DNA of 64,000 nt, from the NCBI RefSeq assembly GCF_027942865.1, contig NC_134510.1:6296001-6360000 (forward strand). Direction: 5' to 3'. Of the stretch, positions 33,966 through 48,900 are shown piece after piece. A program made the position numbers and the translations under genes. The first letter of the stretch is position 1. Each line of letters begins with the position of its first letter. The DNA comes from Odontesthes bonariensis (taxonomy: Eukaryota; Chordata; Actinopteri; Atheriniformes; Atherinopsidae). A model generated the notes under the pieces. The model was not told the origin of the DNA, made no database searches, and saw only the letters and a list, made by a program, of their open reading frames with translations.

Positions 33966-36900
33966 ATGTCTCTACCACCAGAGAAGGCTTCCGAGTTGAA
34001 GCAGATCATACACAACCATCTGCTTAAGGTGAGTAAACAACATAGCCTAGATTTTTTTAAAATACATATTTGAAGTAATATCAATCTTTATTCCACAATT
34101 CTTAACGTCATTAAACAGGGAGACGTTTTTTCACAAAGGCAGAAAGATGTGTCGACCGTGTGCTTTCTGCTTTGCAGACTGTTTGCTTATTGACGGACGG
34201 AAAACATAATAAATTACACTTAAATCTGGCCAACCAAACCACAACGCTGTTCTAGCTAATTCTAAAGTGTTATTTCCAACTTCCCATAGCTGTCATCTTC
34301 TTGTCACAATGAGACGCTTCTGTGTAGCCTATAGGGGACTTTTGGCAAAATGCTTTATTTTTCAGTACACCACAAATATCTAATATTAGAAGGAGGATAT
34401 CCGTGGAAAAACCCTGAAGGTGGAGTTCTTTTCGTTTTTAATGATATGGCTTCATTTGATAAATATTCTTATAAGTCCATTGCTTTATGCCATTCTTTTG
34501 TCATGTAAACTCTAATTTGTATTAAACTAAGTGGGAAAGGAAATGCAACATTTTTTTCTGCTTCTCAGATGGATATCCATGGGAGGATCCGAGAGGTTCT
34601 GGCTGAGACTATGAGGGACGATCTAGGCTCAGCACATCAGCTTCTCTCAGAGGCAGACTTCCTACACGCTCTGCAGCGCAGGGGGATCATAGATGATGTG
34701 ATGAAAGACCTCCACTTTCACCAGGTTCCTAGCACTTTGCTTAGAATGTTTTTCTAAAGAAACATTAAAGATAATAATAAACATTAAGGATGGTGTTAAA
34801 GATAAAAGATCATTTTCATGCAGCTGATTTAAAACTTAGATTTTCTCTAATCTATTAATGTTGATAACATATTTGTAACATTCCCACTGCAATTTGTTAG
34901 GATTTAAAATAGATTAAGAATGTGCTTTATCCTTTGTATGTTGTCAGTCCCTACTTAAAAGGAATAAATCATTTTATCTGTCTTGGAAGGAACCTGCCAC
35001 AGATGCGGGGTCAGGATCTCCTCCCAAACCCGCCACTCATTTTGTTGACAAAGATATTATACAGCTGAAAAAAAGTAAGAAACATCCCTTACAAACCCAG
35101 ATAAACTGATTTGATAGTATGTGCTCTATTCTTACTCTGAGGCTATTTAAGGTGATGTCATTCTGTTTGTTTTTTTCTTCTTTCTTAGCCAATATTGATC
35201 CATCAAGGCGATACCTCTATCTCCAGGTGCTTGGAGGTAAGGCATTTCTTGAACACCTCCAGGACCCAGAGCCTTTACCTGGGCAGGTGTGTTCTACTTT
35301 TACACTTTACCTGCAATTCCACAACCAGAGGTTTCGCTCTAAACCGGTGCCGTGCGCCTGTGAGCCCGATCTGAGGGAAGGCTTCCTCTTAGAGATCCAC
35401 AAGGATGGCATAGGTAAAAGTAAACCACTTTCAATATAATCTATATTTCAATACTGAGCCTTTGAGTTTTTTTTTTTTTTTTTAAACACGTCTGGTATTG
35501 CAGGAGATGGCAGTAAGATGGCAGATGCGACCACCATGCTGTCATTGTGTGATCCGGTCCACTTTGTGCTGATTAAGACGGACACCTCCAGTGAGACAAC
35601 ACTGGTCTCATCCTACTTTCTGGACTGGAGGACAGTCCTCAGCTCACCAAGTGGCCAAACCTGCTTTGCTGTGGAGCTAATGGGAGTTGGTGAGCAACAA
35701 TGATTCAACTGCTGTGAATTGTCCTCGAAGAGTGATTCTTTTCAGAACTTTTAGACAACTTTTTCAACAACTTTTAGAAAAGATGTCACCTCTACAGCCA
35801 ACCGAAAATATTTAATGAACGAGTTCCCTTTCCTGAGAAAAAGTTTCAGTCAGAAGATTTGTTTACACATCAAGACCCCCTCTTTGTAGCTCACTGGCAG
35901 TTAGAGGGTGTAGAGATTTAATTAGTGGTCACTTTTGTATTAACTCCCAGTGGGAAACTTTGCAGTCGCACTGTGGAGCATGCCCCACTAAACTAAATAT
36001 CAATGTCGTTATCACTACTCTGCTTCCACGGCAACAGGATGCTATTTGAAATTAGGCACTGATACATCGATATGCCTCTTATTTTGTCAATATACAAAAA
36101 GTAAGCAAGAGCATAATAATGTAGCGTTAAAGTGAAACTGGTTGATGTTTGAGAACATCAAAGTTGGGCAGGTGTTCCAGATGCAGGCAGTTGATGCAGG
36201 TTGAGGGAGTGGCCGTCATGCATATTCTACAACATGGACTTGCAGCAATACCGTTTTTAAGCACAAATTGATTATTTTAATGGAAAAAATGATGGTATAG
36301 ATTATCGGTCATCGAGATCATGGTAAGCCTAGGAGCTTAAAAAGAAGGCAACTGGACTGTGTTTTTTGGTCCCTGAAGTCTTCTCACCATCATCCTAAAG
36401 GCTTCTTCAGTTCTAACACAACCAAATGTTAGTGGGATATTATTGATGTCCATAACAAATGAAGTTTGGTATTATTGTAACTTTGTGAAAGAGAAAAAAA
36501 AATAATCTAAAGGGAACGTCCCCTTTTGTTCCTGCAGATAATGTTTCTTTCTTTCATCGGTAGAGGGGTCAGCGATATTAACAAGCAAGTTGAATTAGCA
36601 ACAGCAGAAAAGAGTATATAACCACTGTTATCAGCATACACACTCTCACTTGCTCTGTAGAATTAACTGCGTGTGCTGATTCAGTCATTTACTTGAGTTA
36701 TTATTTGAAAGCTGATTCCGTGAGAAATCTAGAGTGAATGTTGGTGCCATTGCCCTCTCACATGAGACACCTTCGACAAGTACTGTTTTATGAATTCGAA
36801 TATAAATTTAGCATTTATTTTATTTTATTTTTTTTCAACTATTCAGATAAGCAGTATACTGTGAAAGTTAGGAATTACAATTATTGTCTTCTACATTTTA

Positions 36901-39900
36901 TCGGCAGTTGTGGGAGAAATATCCCAATCCTTTAAATGAGTGAATGTCGCAATATCAGTGAATGGGAATAGTCTGTTTAAGTGAAAGCTTTTCATGGAAG
37001 ATTTTACTGAAATAAATGTACTAGTAATGTAGATTGATGCATGACATTTTTCAGTTATTACTTAAAAGTTTGAACTTAATATCCATATTCATGTGTCTTT
37101 GTTAATCACATTTTGTCTTATCAAAGTCCTCTGCTAAAAATAAAGTTTATAACCATGTTCAGAAGTACAGAGTAATAATGTATTCACAGTCTTTTGCTTT
37201 CAAAAATGATAGAAATCCACTGCTTTGTAGCTAGGGTCAGTTTAGGAGACTGACTTAACAGCTAGTCTGACCGGACTAGCTGCTAGCACCCAACCAGAAA
37301 AGCATTTCCAATTCCGTTGAAAGCCATAGAAAGTGCATACATTACCACTCTTATATTTTTATTTGCATGCAGCTTTGTATAATTCAACTTCCTTTTCTTG
37401 AGAATGGCTCTCTGGTTCAAACAAGCAGCCATAGCAAGGGCGGGGCTATGCTAACATATTCATATTCATTCTCAATAACCAGTGGTGGAGGAAGTACTGA
37501 AGTGTAGTACTTAAGTAAAAGTATAAATACCCAGCAAAATATATACTTAAGTAAAAGTAGAAGTACTGCATCAAAAATCCTACTTAAGTAAAAGTCATAA
37601 GTACTGACTTTTAAATTTACTTTAAGTATTAAAAGTAAAAGTAAAAGTACAAGTAAAAGTAAAAGTAAAAAGTACTCGCGCTATTGGTTGTCTTTCAATG
37701 TCTAGGCCATTTTGATGAAGAATGCAGGTATAGCTAATGGTAATACTTAAGCCTCTACAAAAGTCACTGTTAGTAAAAACTATAAGCAACATTGAAGCTG
37801 ACAGAGCCACCTGATTGGTTTAAACATATTTTTGTGTAGGCAACGTTATGGCCAGTGCTTAATTTGTAAATCATAAGGTGCCGCAAGTACATATGACAGC
37901 TCAGGGATGACGAGACGCGTACAGGTCCCGGAACGTATACAGAAAAGGTGCTGAAAACAACATGAAAATGTCCACTTGAAACGCTGTGGGACTTACAAGC
38001 CTCAATTTCAAATAATATCCATGGTATAAATGTTATGACGATACTTTATAATTATTTCAGGCTAGTACGCAAAACATAGTCAAATGCCCACATCACCACA
38101 GGTGGGACTTCAGTATACAGCCAGCAATTAATTTCTCAACAGGTCTAACGTGTAAAAAAATATATATATATCATTCAAAGATTGACACGGCGGCCTATTA
38201 ATAGACAGTATGTTTGCTCACCATATTTAGTTGTTTAAAACATCCCACATCACGAACATGTCTGGATTGTCCTTTACCTCTTGTTTTCTGCTTTTACTGC
38301 GTGTGTCTGTGGCAGTTCTGTGTCCTTTGGCCACCCAGGACCTCACGTACGGGACTGGATTGAATTTAGCCAGGGGGGTCCAACAAGATTTAAGAAGAGT
38401 AAAGATGACATGGTGGATGTGAGCAAAGAGCTACGGTTGGGAGTGCAAATCAAGTTCATTTGAGAACTAGCGATCGCAAATTGAATTTGCTCCCGGGCTA
38501 GTCTAGTCAATTGTGGTCGTTTTGCGAGGCTGCAAATCGAAACTTAATCAGGCCAATCAAATCGTGAGGAGCGGGGTCGGAGGCCGGGCTACCTAGTGAC
38601 GACAGAGGTGCGACGTTTCAGTGTGTAGTTCCAGAGAGAGGTAAACAGTGGCTGCGCCCAGCGAACAGAGTCTTTCTATTTGGCTTTGGCAGCGACTCTA
38701 GAAAATTTAGATATACAGTTTTCTTTGCGAGACGAACAGATAACTGCACTTAAGTTGTTTGTTTGTTTTTTAAAAGGACGTTTTCGGAGTTTTGCCCACC
38801 GGGTACGGTAAAAGTTTAATTTACCAGCTTGCTCTGTTGGTCCGTCGCACTGACTACGTAATCCTTCTTCATCGCTCTGATTGGTTGTTGCGCCATCCTA
38901 TTGCGTGGCGTTGAGTGCAGAGGCAACTTGACAGACAACCGTTTATCCCGCCCACACTGCTATCCAGCGTCACGGGTCTGGCTGCTCCTCGATGTGGCGA
39001 ATTTCAAAAGTGAAAGCACTTCTTCGTTGGCCCGCTTTTCTGTGCGTCAACACAGATCTCCGACTCTTTCAAATCTTAATCCTAATAAACAACATGAAAT
39101 TCTTGGGATTTGTTCTGTAAATTTATATCTGCATATTTTATTTCATGTTAACCATTTTTTTTTTTTTTTTTGTGAGAGGTACCGGATCTGCCCAAATAGG
39201 TGCCGGAACACAGGGTAGCCAAAATTAAGAGGTGCCGGATCCTGTTCCGGCAGGATCCGGCTCAAATTAACCACTGGTTATGGCGAAACTGCATTTATAA
39301 AATGTAACGAGTAACAACACATATTGTAGAAATGTAGTGGAGTAGAAAGTATAGATAATAGCTGCATAATGTAATGGAGTAAAAGTCGAAAGTATGCATT
39401 ATTATTTTTACTTAAGTAAAGTACAAATACGGAAAAATTTACTTAAGTACAGTAACGAAGTAAAAATACTCCGTTACATTCCACCACTGTCAATAACTGA
39501 ATGAGAAAAAAGATGCAGTCATACCTAAGCTATTTTATGGACCTAAAAAGATTTGTTGTGGCATAAACTTTTAAATGGTACCCTTTTTTTAGGAACACAA
39601 ATGAGTTTTTGGATATTCACAAGAATTGTACCTAAACAAAACTCCATTAAGCTGTAAAATACAAACAATTATTCGTGCTAATAGGTATATATTAATCATT
39701 AAGTACATGTAAAAAAAATTATTTATTTTTTTGAAAACAAATACATTTAGCTTTTAATCTCATATGAAATTGAAAACAGCTCTTAGTGATACCTTTGTAT
39801 TTCACCAGGAAGTGAATGCAAAGTCCCAGCTGGTGTTTTGACTGTCAGTCTGGAGCTCTACCCTCCTCTCTCAAAGACGCTTAGCTCTGACGTCATCAGC

Positions 39901-42900
39901 ACACAGGTCAGCACAACAGATTATTTTTTATCAGTCTGTTTGTTTGTTCCATGAGATGTGTATGAAAGATGGACAAAGCCACTGGATATGAACCGTGAAG
40001 CCAGTGCTCAGGAATGTTAATGTACAATAACCACTGAGGGTCACTTGGTGATGGGCCCAAAAAGCATCTGGCTATAGCAGACTCCCATTCACAAAGCCTA
40101 AACATCTCTTATGAAATACGAAGCGACAACATTTTCTCCACAAGCCATGTAGGTGGAACCTTTGAAAGTAAATCTATGATTAGGAAAATATAAGGCTTCA
40201 AAAAGAAGAATTTTTGTCCAATCAAGTTTCAAGTGTCACTTTCAGACTCCACCCACTTTTCCAAATATGATCACTTCTGCCCTCTAAAACTGTGGGGGTT
40301 TCAAAACTGTATTCCACGAAGCAGTGGCTTACATTGCAGTGGCTTTGTCCCCCTCTTTTAAATATCCTGTCGTTTATTTTTCTGTTTCATTCTTTATGAA
40401 TCAGCTGTGAGCCAATATGGATCATTACAACAGAATTCCATTACTGCCGTCAGGAATCAATTTTCCTTGCAAAAAGACATATGAAGACAATTCTGTGAAA
40501 GAAACATCAAAGTTGCGTATTGAGGCACTACTGTTACCGTGCTCCTCATTCAGCAATCACTGGAGAGACAGAGGACAGCAGAGAAGGAGAGGCTCTTCTT
40601 GGTGTATGCCAAACAGTGGTGGAGAGAGTTCCTGGAGATCCGACCATCTCACCAATCCAAACTGGTCAAGATCTTTGCACAGGTTCGTCTTTGTTATAAA
40701 ACAAATATATTTTTGCTTCTTAGAACGTCTTTCCTCCTTACCCAAACATCTTCTTTACTCATTCTTACTAACAAACCAGTGAAATGAGCAACAGAGGGTT
40801 TACATTTACTGATCAGTGAGTTACTAGAACAACAACTTAATTTAACATAATCTGCTGGGAATGACACACCAGTTTATTGTGTTAGTGGTTTAGAAAGAGG
40901 ACTCCTCGCATTTCTAACTAGTTTAGCAGACATCTTAAATTTGACAATTATATTACCACCTGGTATGTGTCTCTACTCTATGCAGGATGAGAACGGTGTC
41001 AACAGACCAGTCTGCTCCTATGTGCGTGTCCTCCGGGCGGGCCGCCTCCTGGAGAGCCCTCGACAGGCAGCCCGCTTCGTCAGCCTGCTGGCCCATGAGA
41101 AGGCGCCAGTTGTGGGAGGAGGAGGCAGCAAACAGGAGCAGTGGTGCACATTAATGGCTTTCCTGTGTAGAGGGAAGGTAAGTTACTTATATACTGTGTG
41201 TTAGAGTGTGTGTGACAGAAAAAGTCAAAGAATCATGCCTAAAGAATGGATGAATGTATCTTGTTTAACAGTCACATCTATTATGTTACACCACATCTAT
41301 ATTATCTATTAGGTTCAGGATTTGAATAATACGTTTATTTATTTGTGTTTAAAAAAAAATATATATATATATATAGATTGAACTGCATTCCATACTTTGA
41401 TAGTACAATCTTGCCATTTTGAATGTTAATTTGCTGAGAATGTTGAGGATACCTTCATTTTTACAAAAAAAGGTCATTAAAAGCATATTTTGACCAATAG
41501 CAACCGGAACTTAAAAAAGGGAAACGTTTTGTTTGCCATGATCTAAGAGATAGGGGTGGGCGAAAAAATCGATTCATGTACATATCGCGATTTTTAATGG
41601 GATGATTTTAAAAATCGATTTTTCTCCCCAGAATTGATTATATTACGTCATATAGAATAGAAATAGAATAGACAAATACTTTTATTTATCCCCCAATGGG
41701 GGAAATTCAAATTCGTCAAGTAGCTCAACATTTTTTTTTAAATATTTACAATGATTGAATTAACAAAAATAAATAATATCCGTGTACAGAAAAACTTCAT
41801 CAATTCATTACATTAGGTTATGTTAAAACCAGCCCACATTTGTGCTGTGTGGACATTTGAATTAATTTTGTAACTGTAAACTTTAAAAAATGCTGTACAT
41901 GTTAAGTACCTCTTTTTGTCTGAGTTGAAATAAATGTCAGCTGCTGGACTGACTGACACATACTGATGTGCATCGTTTATGGGAACGACATTCATTCTAG
42001 AAGGTTATGATTCAACTGTTTTGTTTTTTTAAGGAGGAAGAAAATTGCAATTACTGATTATATCGAATCGCAATACTTGTAGAATCGCAATTATCAAGAA
42101 TCGTGATACAAATCGAATCGGCACCTTAGAATCGGGATACAAACGAATCGTGACCAAAGCATATCGTCCCACCCCTACTAAGAGATTATTTCAGCCCTTG
42201 GTCGGATGTATTTCCACTAGACAAATTAAATCAGCTGAATTCAGTCTGTCTGCTTCTCAGCACCTTCAGGGTAAAAGCCAGATGTTCACTTTCGCTGGTT
42301 AAACTCAAGATATTTTCATTCTACATACTTTTATAGGGTTATGGGTATTAACACAGTGGGAGTTAACCACTGTGAAATAATCAGAGATTAATATTTTCTC
42401 ATCGTAATGACATCTATGTTTACTCAATACTATTCAGAACTGTAGAGCAATATATAATAATTTTAAAGGGCACATTTATTGGATCAGCCCTCAGTATCAG
42501 GAGGGGATTATTTAAAGTGAGTTGCATGATCCCAGCTTACATAAAAACAGCAGAGGCTATATTCTCATATAACCTCAGTAAGTTTCCTGTGGCTACAATT
42601 AATGTTTTCATTGTAGCCACAGGTGTATAATTTGCTGCCCAAGAAACATACGAATGCACGAATCTCAGACTGTCTCTCAGACATATCGAAATGGACGAAA
42701 GCCCATCACCTCCAACTAAACCTCTCAAAAACTGAACTGCTTGTCTTTCCAGCCAAACCAACCATATACCACAGCATCTGCATCCAAACTGGATCCCTAT
42801 CTCTTGCTCCATCAAAGGTAGCTAGAAACTTGTGTGTCATGACTGATGACCAACTAACCTTTAAAGATCATGTCGCTTCCATTGCTCGACCGTGCCGCTT

Positions 42901-45900
42901 CGCATTGCTAAACATAAGAAAAATCAGGCCATGTCTAACCCAACACACCACCCAGCTCCTGGTGCAGTCTATGGTCATCTCCCGCCTTGACTACTGCAAC
43001 GCTCTCCTAACTGGTTTCCCAGCCTGTGCTGTGAAACCGCTGCAGATGGTCCAGAACTCAGCGGCGCGTCTGGCCTTCGATCAGCCGAAAGTCACCCCTC
43101 TGTTCATTGAGCTCCACTGGCTACCCATAGCCGCCCACATTAAATTCAAGTCACTGATGTTAGCCTACAAAGTGCTTAATGGCTTACGGCTCCCATCTAC
43201 TTGAATAATTTTGCAAATGCTTACGTCACAACTCGGTCACTCTGGTCGTCAAAGGGTTGTCGTCTAGCAGTGCCTACACCACGCTTAAGACGATCCAGAC
43301 TCTTTGTGTCTCACTCTCATGTGTCGTTTACGATGGTGGAATGACCTACCAAGTGCTACAAGAACAGGGTTGTCCCTGTCTATCTTCAAGAAACTCTTGA
43401 AGACCCAGCTCTTCAGAGAGCATCTCATATCCTAGCACTTACCCTGTACTTCCCTACCCCCTCTACTGCACTTTCTCTTTCTGTACTTCCTTCTATGCCT
43501 GTACTCTATCTCTACACTGTCACCCTGTCACCTCTGACAGAGTCTGACTTGTGGTTTCCTTCTACGTAGCTTATTGTTAGCTTTGATGTTAGCTGAAATT
43601 TTATATCCTCATTTGTAAGTCGCTTTGGATAAAAGCGTCTGCTAAATGCATAAACATACATACAAACATACAAAGTTGTTTTTCTTTTTCTAAAAGTCAG
43701 AAAGTGTAAACTGCTCAGCTGCCTTTACACTGACTCCATTTCTGAGTAGGGCAGATGCTGTTATTTCCGAGGAAGGAGGATTTGTGTAGTGATGACTGAC
43801 TGCTGGATTTTCATCTTGCGCTTTGAGAGTGGGGAATTTCCCAGACCACCACAGGATAAATGTTCAGTGCCTCTGTTCTGTGAGTGGCTGGCAACACAGA
43901 CACAGTACAACTCGCACAAAGTGACCCTTGTCAGCTGTGATTTATGAGTTTCATTCCAGGGAAAATTAATTTAGCGTCATCAGTCCCCAGCCTTTTCTGA
44001 TGCTACCATTCATTTTAGCACTTCTGGGGAACATCTATCATTCTGACTTGCCCGTAGCTTGAGCCAGAACATGGCAACAGTAGTCCCTAGCTCAACACAG
44101 TCATTTTTACTAGAAAAGTTGGACAAGTGAAATAAGAGTTGCTTACTGTCATGGGCAATTTGATGACTACAGAGCTTATTTCCTCTCCAGCAGATTTGTC
44201 TTTTGTGTGTTCAACACTTCTGAGAAAGGCCAACAGTACAGCAAGAATAGGATGTTGTGTTTCTTTATGATGAATTATACAAGTCTGGTGTGAAAGCATC
44301 ATCTATTCTGTTCACAGTCATAGTATAAGTGATTAATTTGTCTCAAAACCAAGGTCGCAGCTAAACAGCTGTTTGCCCACAAACATTCTCTCATGGCTGT
44401 AGCTGTAAAAGAGCGTGAAAGTGAAGTTGGAAATGAGGAATCCAACCTGAAATTAAATGCACCAATTTACGAGTGTGTTTAGGATATATGGGCAGTTTCT
44501 TTGACATCTGGGTGACATAAAACATCAGAGATTTCCAAAGTAACATTATGATTTGCTCATCAGTCAACTTGTTATATTTCATAGATGGATTGTATTTAGT
44601 TTTTGAACAAATCTGTAAAACATGTTTTGAATTATGGTCAAAATGCTTTCAGAATAAAGCCATAATTCATCAATAATAAACTGCTAATATTTTTTGTGGA
44701 AAAAAGTAGTAATATTTTAGGAATAAATGAAAGTTTTGATATTACAGTTTTAATGGAGACAATGAAATAGTAATCTTTTGAGAGGAAAGTTATAGAGTAT
44801 ATTAAGTTACAGAGTAAAATATTTAGTAATTAAATTTGAGTATATCAGTAATTAAGTTGCTGTATTAATATTCATGTGATTAAAATATATATATATATAT
44901 AAGAGGTCAGATAATGGTACTAATGGAAAGTTATTATCTTTCAAGACAGTTTCAAAGCTATTCTATTTCAAGAAAAAAATATTTCAGAGATACGGTAAAG
45001 CTGAAATATTTCTGGAATTAAAGTAAAATAAAATGACAAGATTTTATAGATTTTTGTCATTGATGTTTTAGAAATTAAGTTGTCATAGTTTGCACATTGA
45101 ATTCTGATATTTCAGGATTCATTTTATTATATATTCAATGAATTGGTTTGTAATTTTTAAGGAATTAGTTGTAATATCTCAGAAATAGGGTAATATTTAG
45201 AGAATAAAGTATTAATATTTCATTAAAGTAGAAGTTTTAATATCTGAATAACAAAGTTATAAGTCTTTGAGAGTTGAGTGTCTCACAGTTTCTGGTAATA
45301 TTTGTGGTTTGAAATTCAACATTTCAACAATAAAATTGTGTTTAATTCAGAAATTAAGTTATTACGGAAGTGAAACTAACATTTCAGAAACTCAGTCATA
45401 ATATTTAGGGAGTTAAGCTGACTTTTCTTCCTGAAATAAAACTGTAAACTAGCATAATAATAATTATCACTCTCAAACTCTCAAATTCTTTGTCATGCAC
45501 TTTGTACTCCACATAGCCTCCAAGAAAAACAAAAAGGCTCTTCTGCGTATGAAAGTAAATTTTTGATCTGTGGGAACTGGATATGTAACGAAATAATCCA
45601 ACTTCAGTGGTGCAGTCACAAGCTTTCAGAGACTGTAACTACATATCATAATCTTCTACAAGTTGAGCTCGCTGAAGGCTCATTATTTGGAGAAGTCGCA
45701 CCATGATTAAAAGATGATTTAATACTTATGACCTAAACAGAGCCTGATAAAAGCCTGCTGAACTACAAGAAGCATTTGACTAACATTTTTAGATGTCAAA
45801 CTTTCCTATGGATCCTGACCTTGTATTGTACAACCCCGCCCCCCAGGGAGACTGTGAGGACCATGCTACCCTGCTGTGCAGTCTCCTGCTGGGCTTTGGC

Positions 45901-48900
45901 CTGGATGCATTTGTGTGCGTGGGCACCAAAGCCAAGGGAGTGCCACATGCCTGGGTCCTGACCCGTGGTACCGATGGGAGCATCACATTCTGGGAGAGTC
46001 TTACAGCACACAGGTCAAATATTTTTTTCCCTTATTTTCTGGGACGCTTATCCCAGAAAAGCCTCTTAAGTTTCATATATAGATTTTTCCTGTGATGCTT
46101 ACAATTAAACTCTGCCTGTGAAACAATTTGAGCTACACTGACCTTTTTATTGCTTTGTTTAACACATTGAAAAGAGAGTGTCTTTTTGCTCGCATGTGTG
46201 CGAGCAAAATATCCTAAACTCACATGAAAGAATTTCCATGAAATTTGGTGGGCAGGCTTTGACCATAGAACAATTCATCCCATTTTAGAGCTTCAGAAAC
46301 TCGCCACCATGAAATGTTGGCCTAATTTTTTCAAGCTACAACATGTTTTTATCACTAAATGGAATAACAACAAATTCTTTTTTTTGTATTTGCATGCCAT
46401 ATTAACCATTACAAACATGTTATATGATGTGAAGGTTAAACTGGGGTTGATTCGTTTTTCTTTTTTTTTTCTTGTTATGTGTGATCAGGTATCTGCACAG
46501 GGCCATTGATCCAGACGCCCCTCCCCTGGCCCCTCAACCCAAACTGTCTTTCCCCTACCGCACTGTGGGCTGTGTCTTCAACCACCAGACCTTCCTGGCC
46601 AACTGCCAGCCCTCTGATGCTGTAGAGCTCTGTGTTTTTGACTTCCAGGTTGCAGCATAAAGTTCCTCATAGTTTCCCAAAATTGAATTAGTTTCACTTA
46701 TATTTCATGGTCCAATGTTACATTTATTTAGACACTTTAGTGTTGAAAGAATGTCACTAAAATACAAATGAACAGTTCACATTTTTGTGTTGGAAGGGAT
46801 TGAATTGATACATTATGACTTTGGTGAAAATAGTGCAATGCCATTTCAGGGATAGTCTAAACAAAGTTATTTTCTGTATCTAGAATTTATAGAGGTCGCT
46901 TAAGCACGTCCGCTATGCATAGAAAGTATAGTGTGCTCTATATGCTTCATATGCGGGGAAATAAATTATGAAAGAACAGACATAGACATATTACTGTTTT
47001 GAAATGAGGACATCTATAAGGATATCCACGGTGAACAGCAGAAGTGTGTGTTTGTTTTTGCTAATGAACACAAAACCCATGAAATGAGCCAGAAGAGCAG
47101 AACTAATGCTAGCTGTAATTAAAGGGAAACTAGCATTAGTCACTTGCTTTGCCATAACTACCTGAAACTGTGTGTGATGAGAAACATTTTTTAGAACTGT
47201 ACCAACTTTTTACTGAAGAGTTCTCTCAGTTTGAGAATTTACTTGTGGTGGTCCTCCAATTTACCATCCCCCCTAGGTAACTGACATGTAAGTAACTAAA
47301 TTGTTCGTGCAGAACAGAAAACAACATCAGAGTCAAGAATGCACTTCCTTGGGGCCGAAGCAGTGCTGAATAGCAAAGAACACACACACACGAACATACT
47401 GAGAATTGTTAATTCGTTAGTGCTTAAGTATTAAAATAATTATTTATGCTGCTTAACAGCTATGCAAGTAAATCATATCCAATTAGATAAATGAGGCACT
47501 CAATCAAGCAGAGCTTACTGGATATTGCCATTTTTGATCATCCCACCAGGAGCCAGTTTCTGGACAATAATATTGAATCTGTAACAATTTAATTTATCAG
47601 CAGTTTTTCTGTCCTGTCATGTTGCTCTAAAGCAAGGAATGAAACTCCAAGGTTGGGGACACAGTAAGGGGAATCTGGTTAGAGCATATTTTCCCCTCTT
47701 TTTTTCTTCAGAATCCAACACGCTGGAAAGCAATGAGTGAAGAGGCTCTGAGGTCTGTTTGTGCCCCGGGCTCTACCACCTCATTGCCCCCTCTGCCGCC
47801 ACTCTCTGCCCCGTCTCTGGAACCTTCAGCAGCCAGCAACCAGCTGGAGCTGGAGATGCGCTACTTGATCTCTGAGCACAGGAAGGTAAAATAACACAAA
47901 CAGTGCTGGAGTGGGTGGGGCTACTTTTAGATAATACTTATCTCACCTTTGCTGTAATGTAAACAAAACCTGCTGAGAGCATTTTTACAAATAAAAGCAA
48001 TGCAAATATCTCTACTAATACTCTCTCTACTATACATCTAATTTGAAGTCCTGAAATTTAGGAAAACTTAAAAAGCTTAAAATATCACAAAAGTTTTATG
48101 AAAAAAGTGAGTTAAACATGATGTACAAAGAGCCTGAAGCATAAGCATCAAGGGCACTGTGGGGTTGTCTCCTCCAGGACCTGGATCTAGCAACAGTGTG
48201 GGACGACCACCTGTCCTACCTGCTGTCCTCGGCCCTATCAGCCTATGAAATGGAGCGTTGTACTGGGGTCTCCTGTGGCAATGAGGAGTTCCAGGATGCA
48301 GTGAGGAGGGCCGTGCCAGACGGCCACACCTTCAAAGGCTTTCCTATACACTTCCTGCACCGCAATGCTCGTAGAGCCTTTGCCATCTGCCTCAGGTAAG
48401 ATAGTTTTTAAACATAGTGGGCTCAGCAGTTAGGATATGTGGTTAGAAAATCCTTTAGTCAGGTGAGGACATAAACTTTAAAAGGACTCTTGTGTGGCAT
48501 CCATTCTGAAAAATAATGTTACAAGTTACAGTGCTTCAAGCAAAAGCTGAGCATTTTTTAGAATGATGCCACAAAAGAACAAAATGAGTTTCAAAATAAT
48601 TTGAAACTCATTTCTCCTCTCAGCCTATTGTGAGTTTAAGAGTCACACTGGTCTGATGATCATCAGATGCACAAATCATGAAAGCAAGCATGTTAATCAT
48701 CCACTCCAATTTACAAATGTTTTTAGATTTAGACTTATGATCATAAATACAAGATGAGTATTAACACATGATATATTACACTGTCATTATTTATTTGACA
48801 TAAACAAAGCCAAAATATAGAAGAAAAGTTTGAAAGACTAAGTACACCCCATGATTCAATAGCTTAAAGAAGCTATTGCTGCTTTAGCAGCAATAACTTG

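Larger units (their letters stand above)
37480..39489. mobile_element. outer hAT element in cep76 intron 5
   Basis: The ends are CAGTGGTGGAGGAAGTACT and TACATTCCACCACTG, with an exact 8-bp duplication TCAATAAC (37472-37479 and 39490-39497). Both subterminal regions are full of ACTTAAGTAAA/AAGTAAAAGT units. Without the inner element it would be about 580 bp, so it is non-autonomous. Confidence 0.92.
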
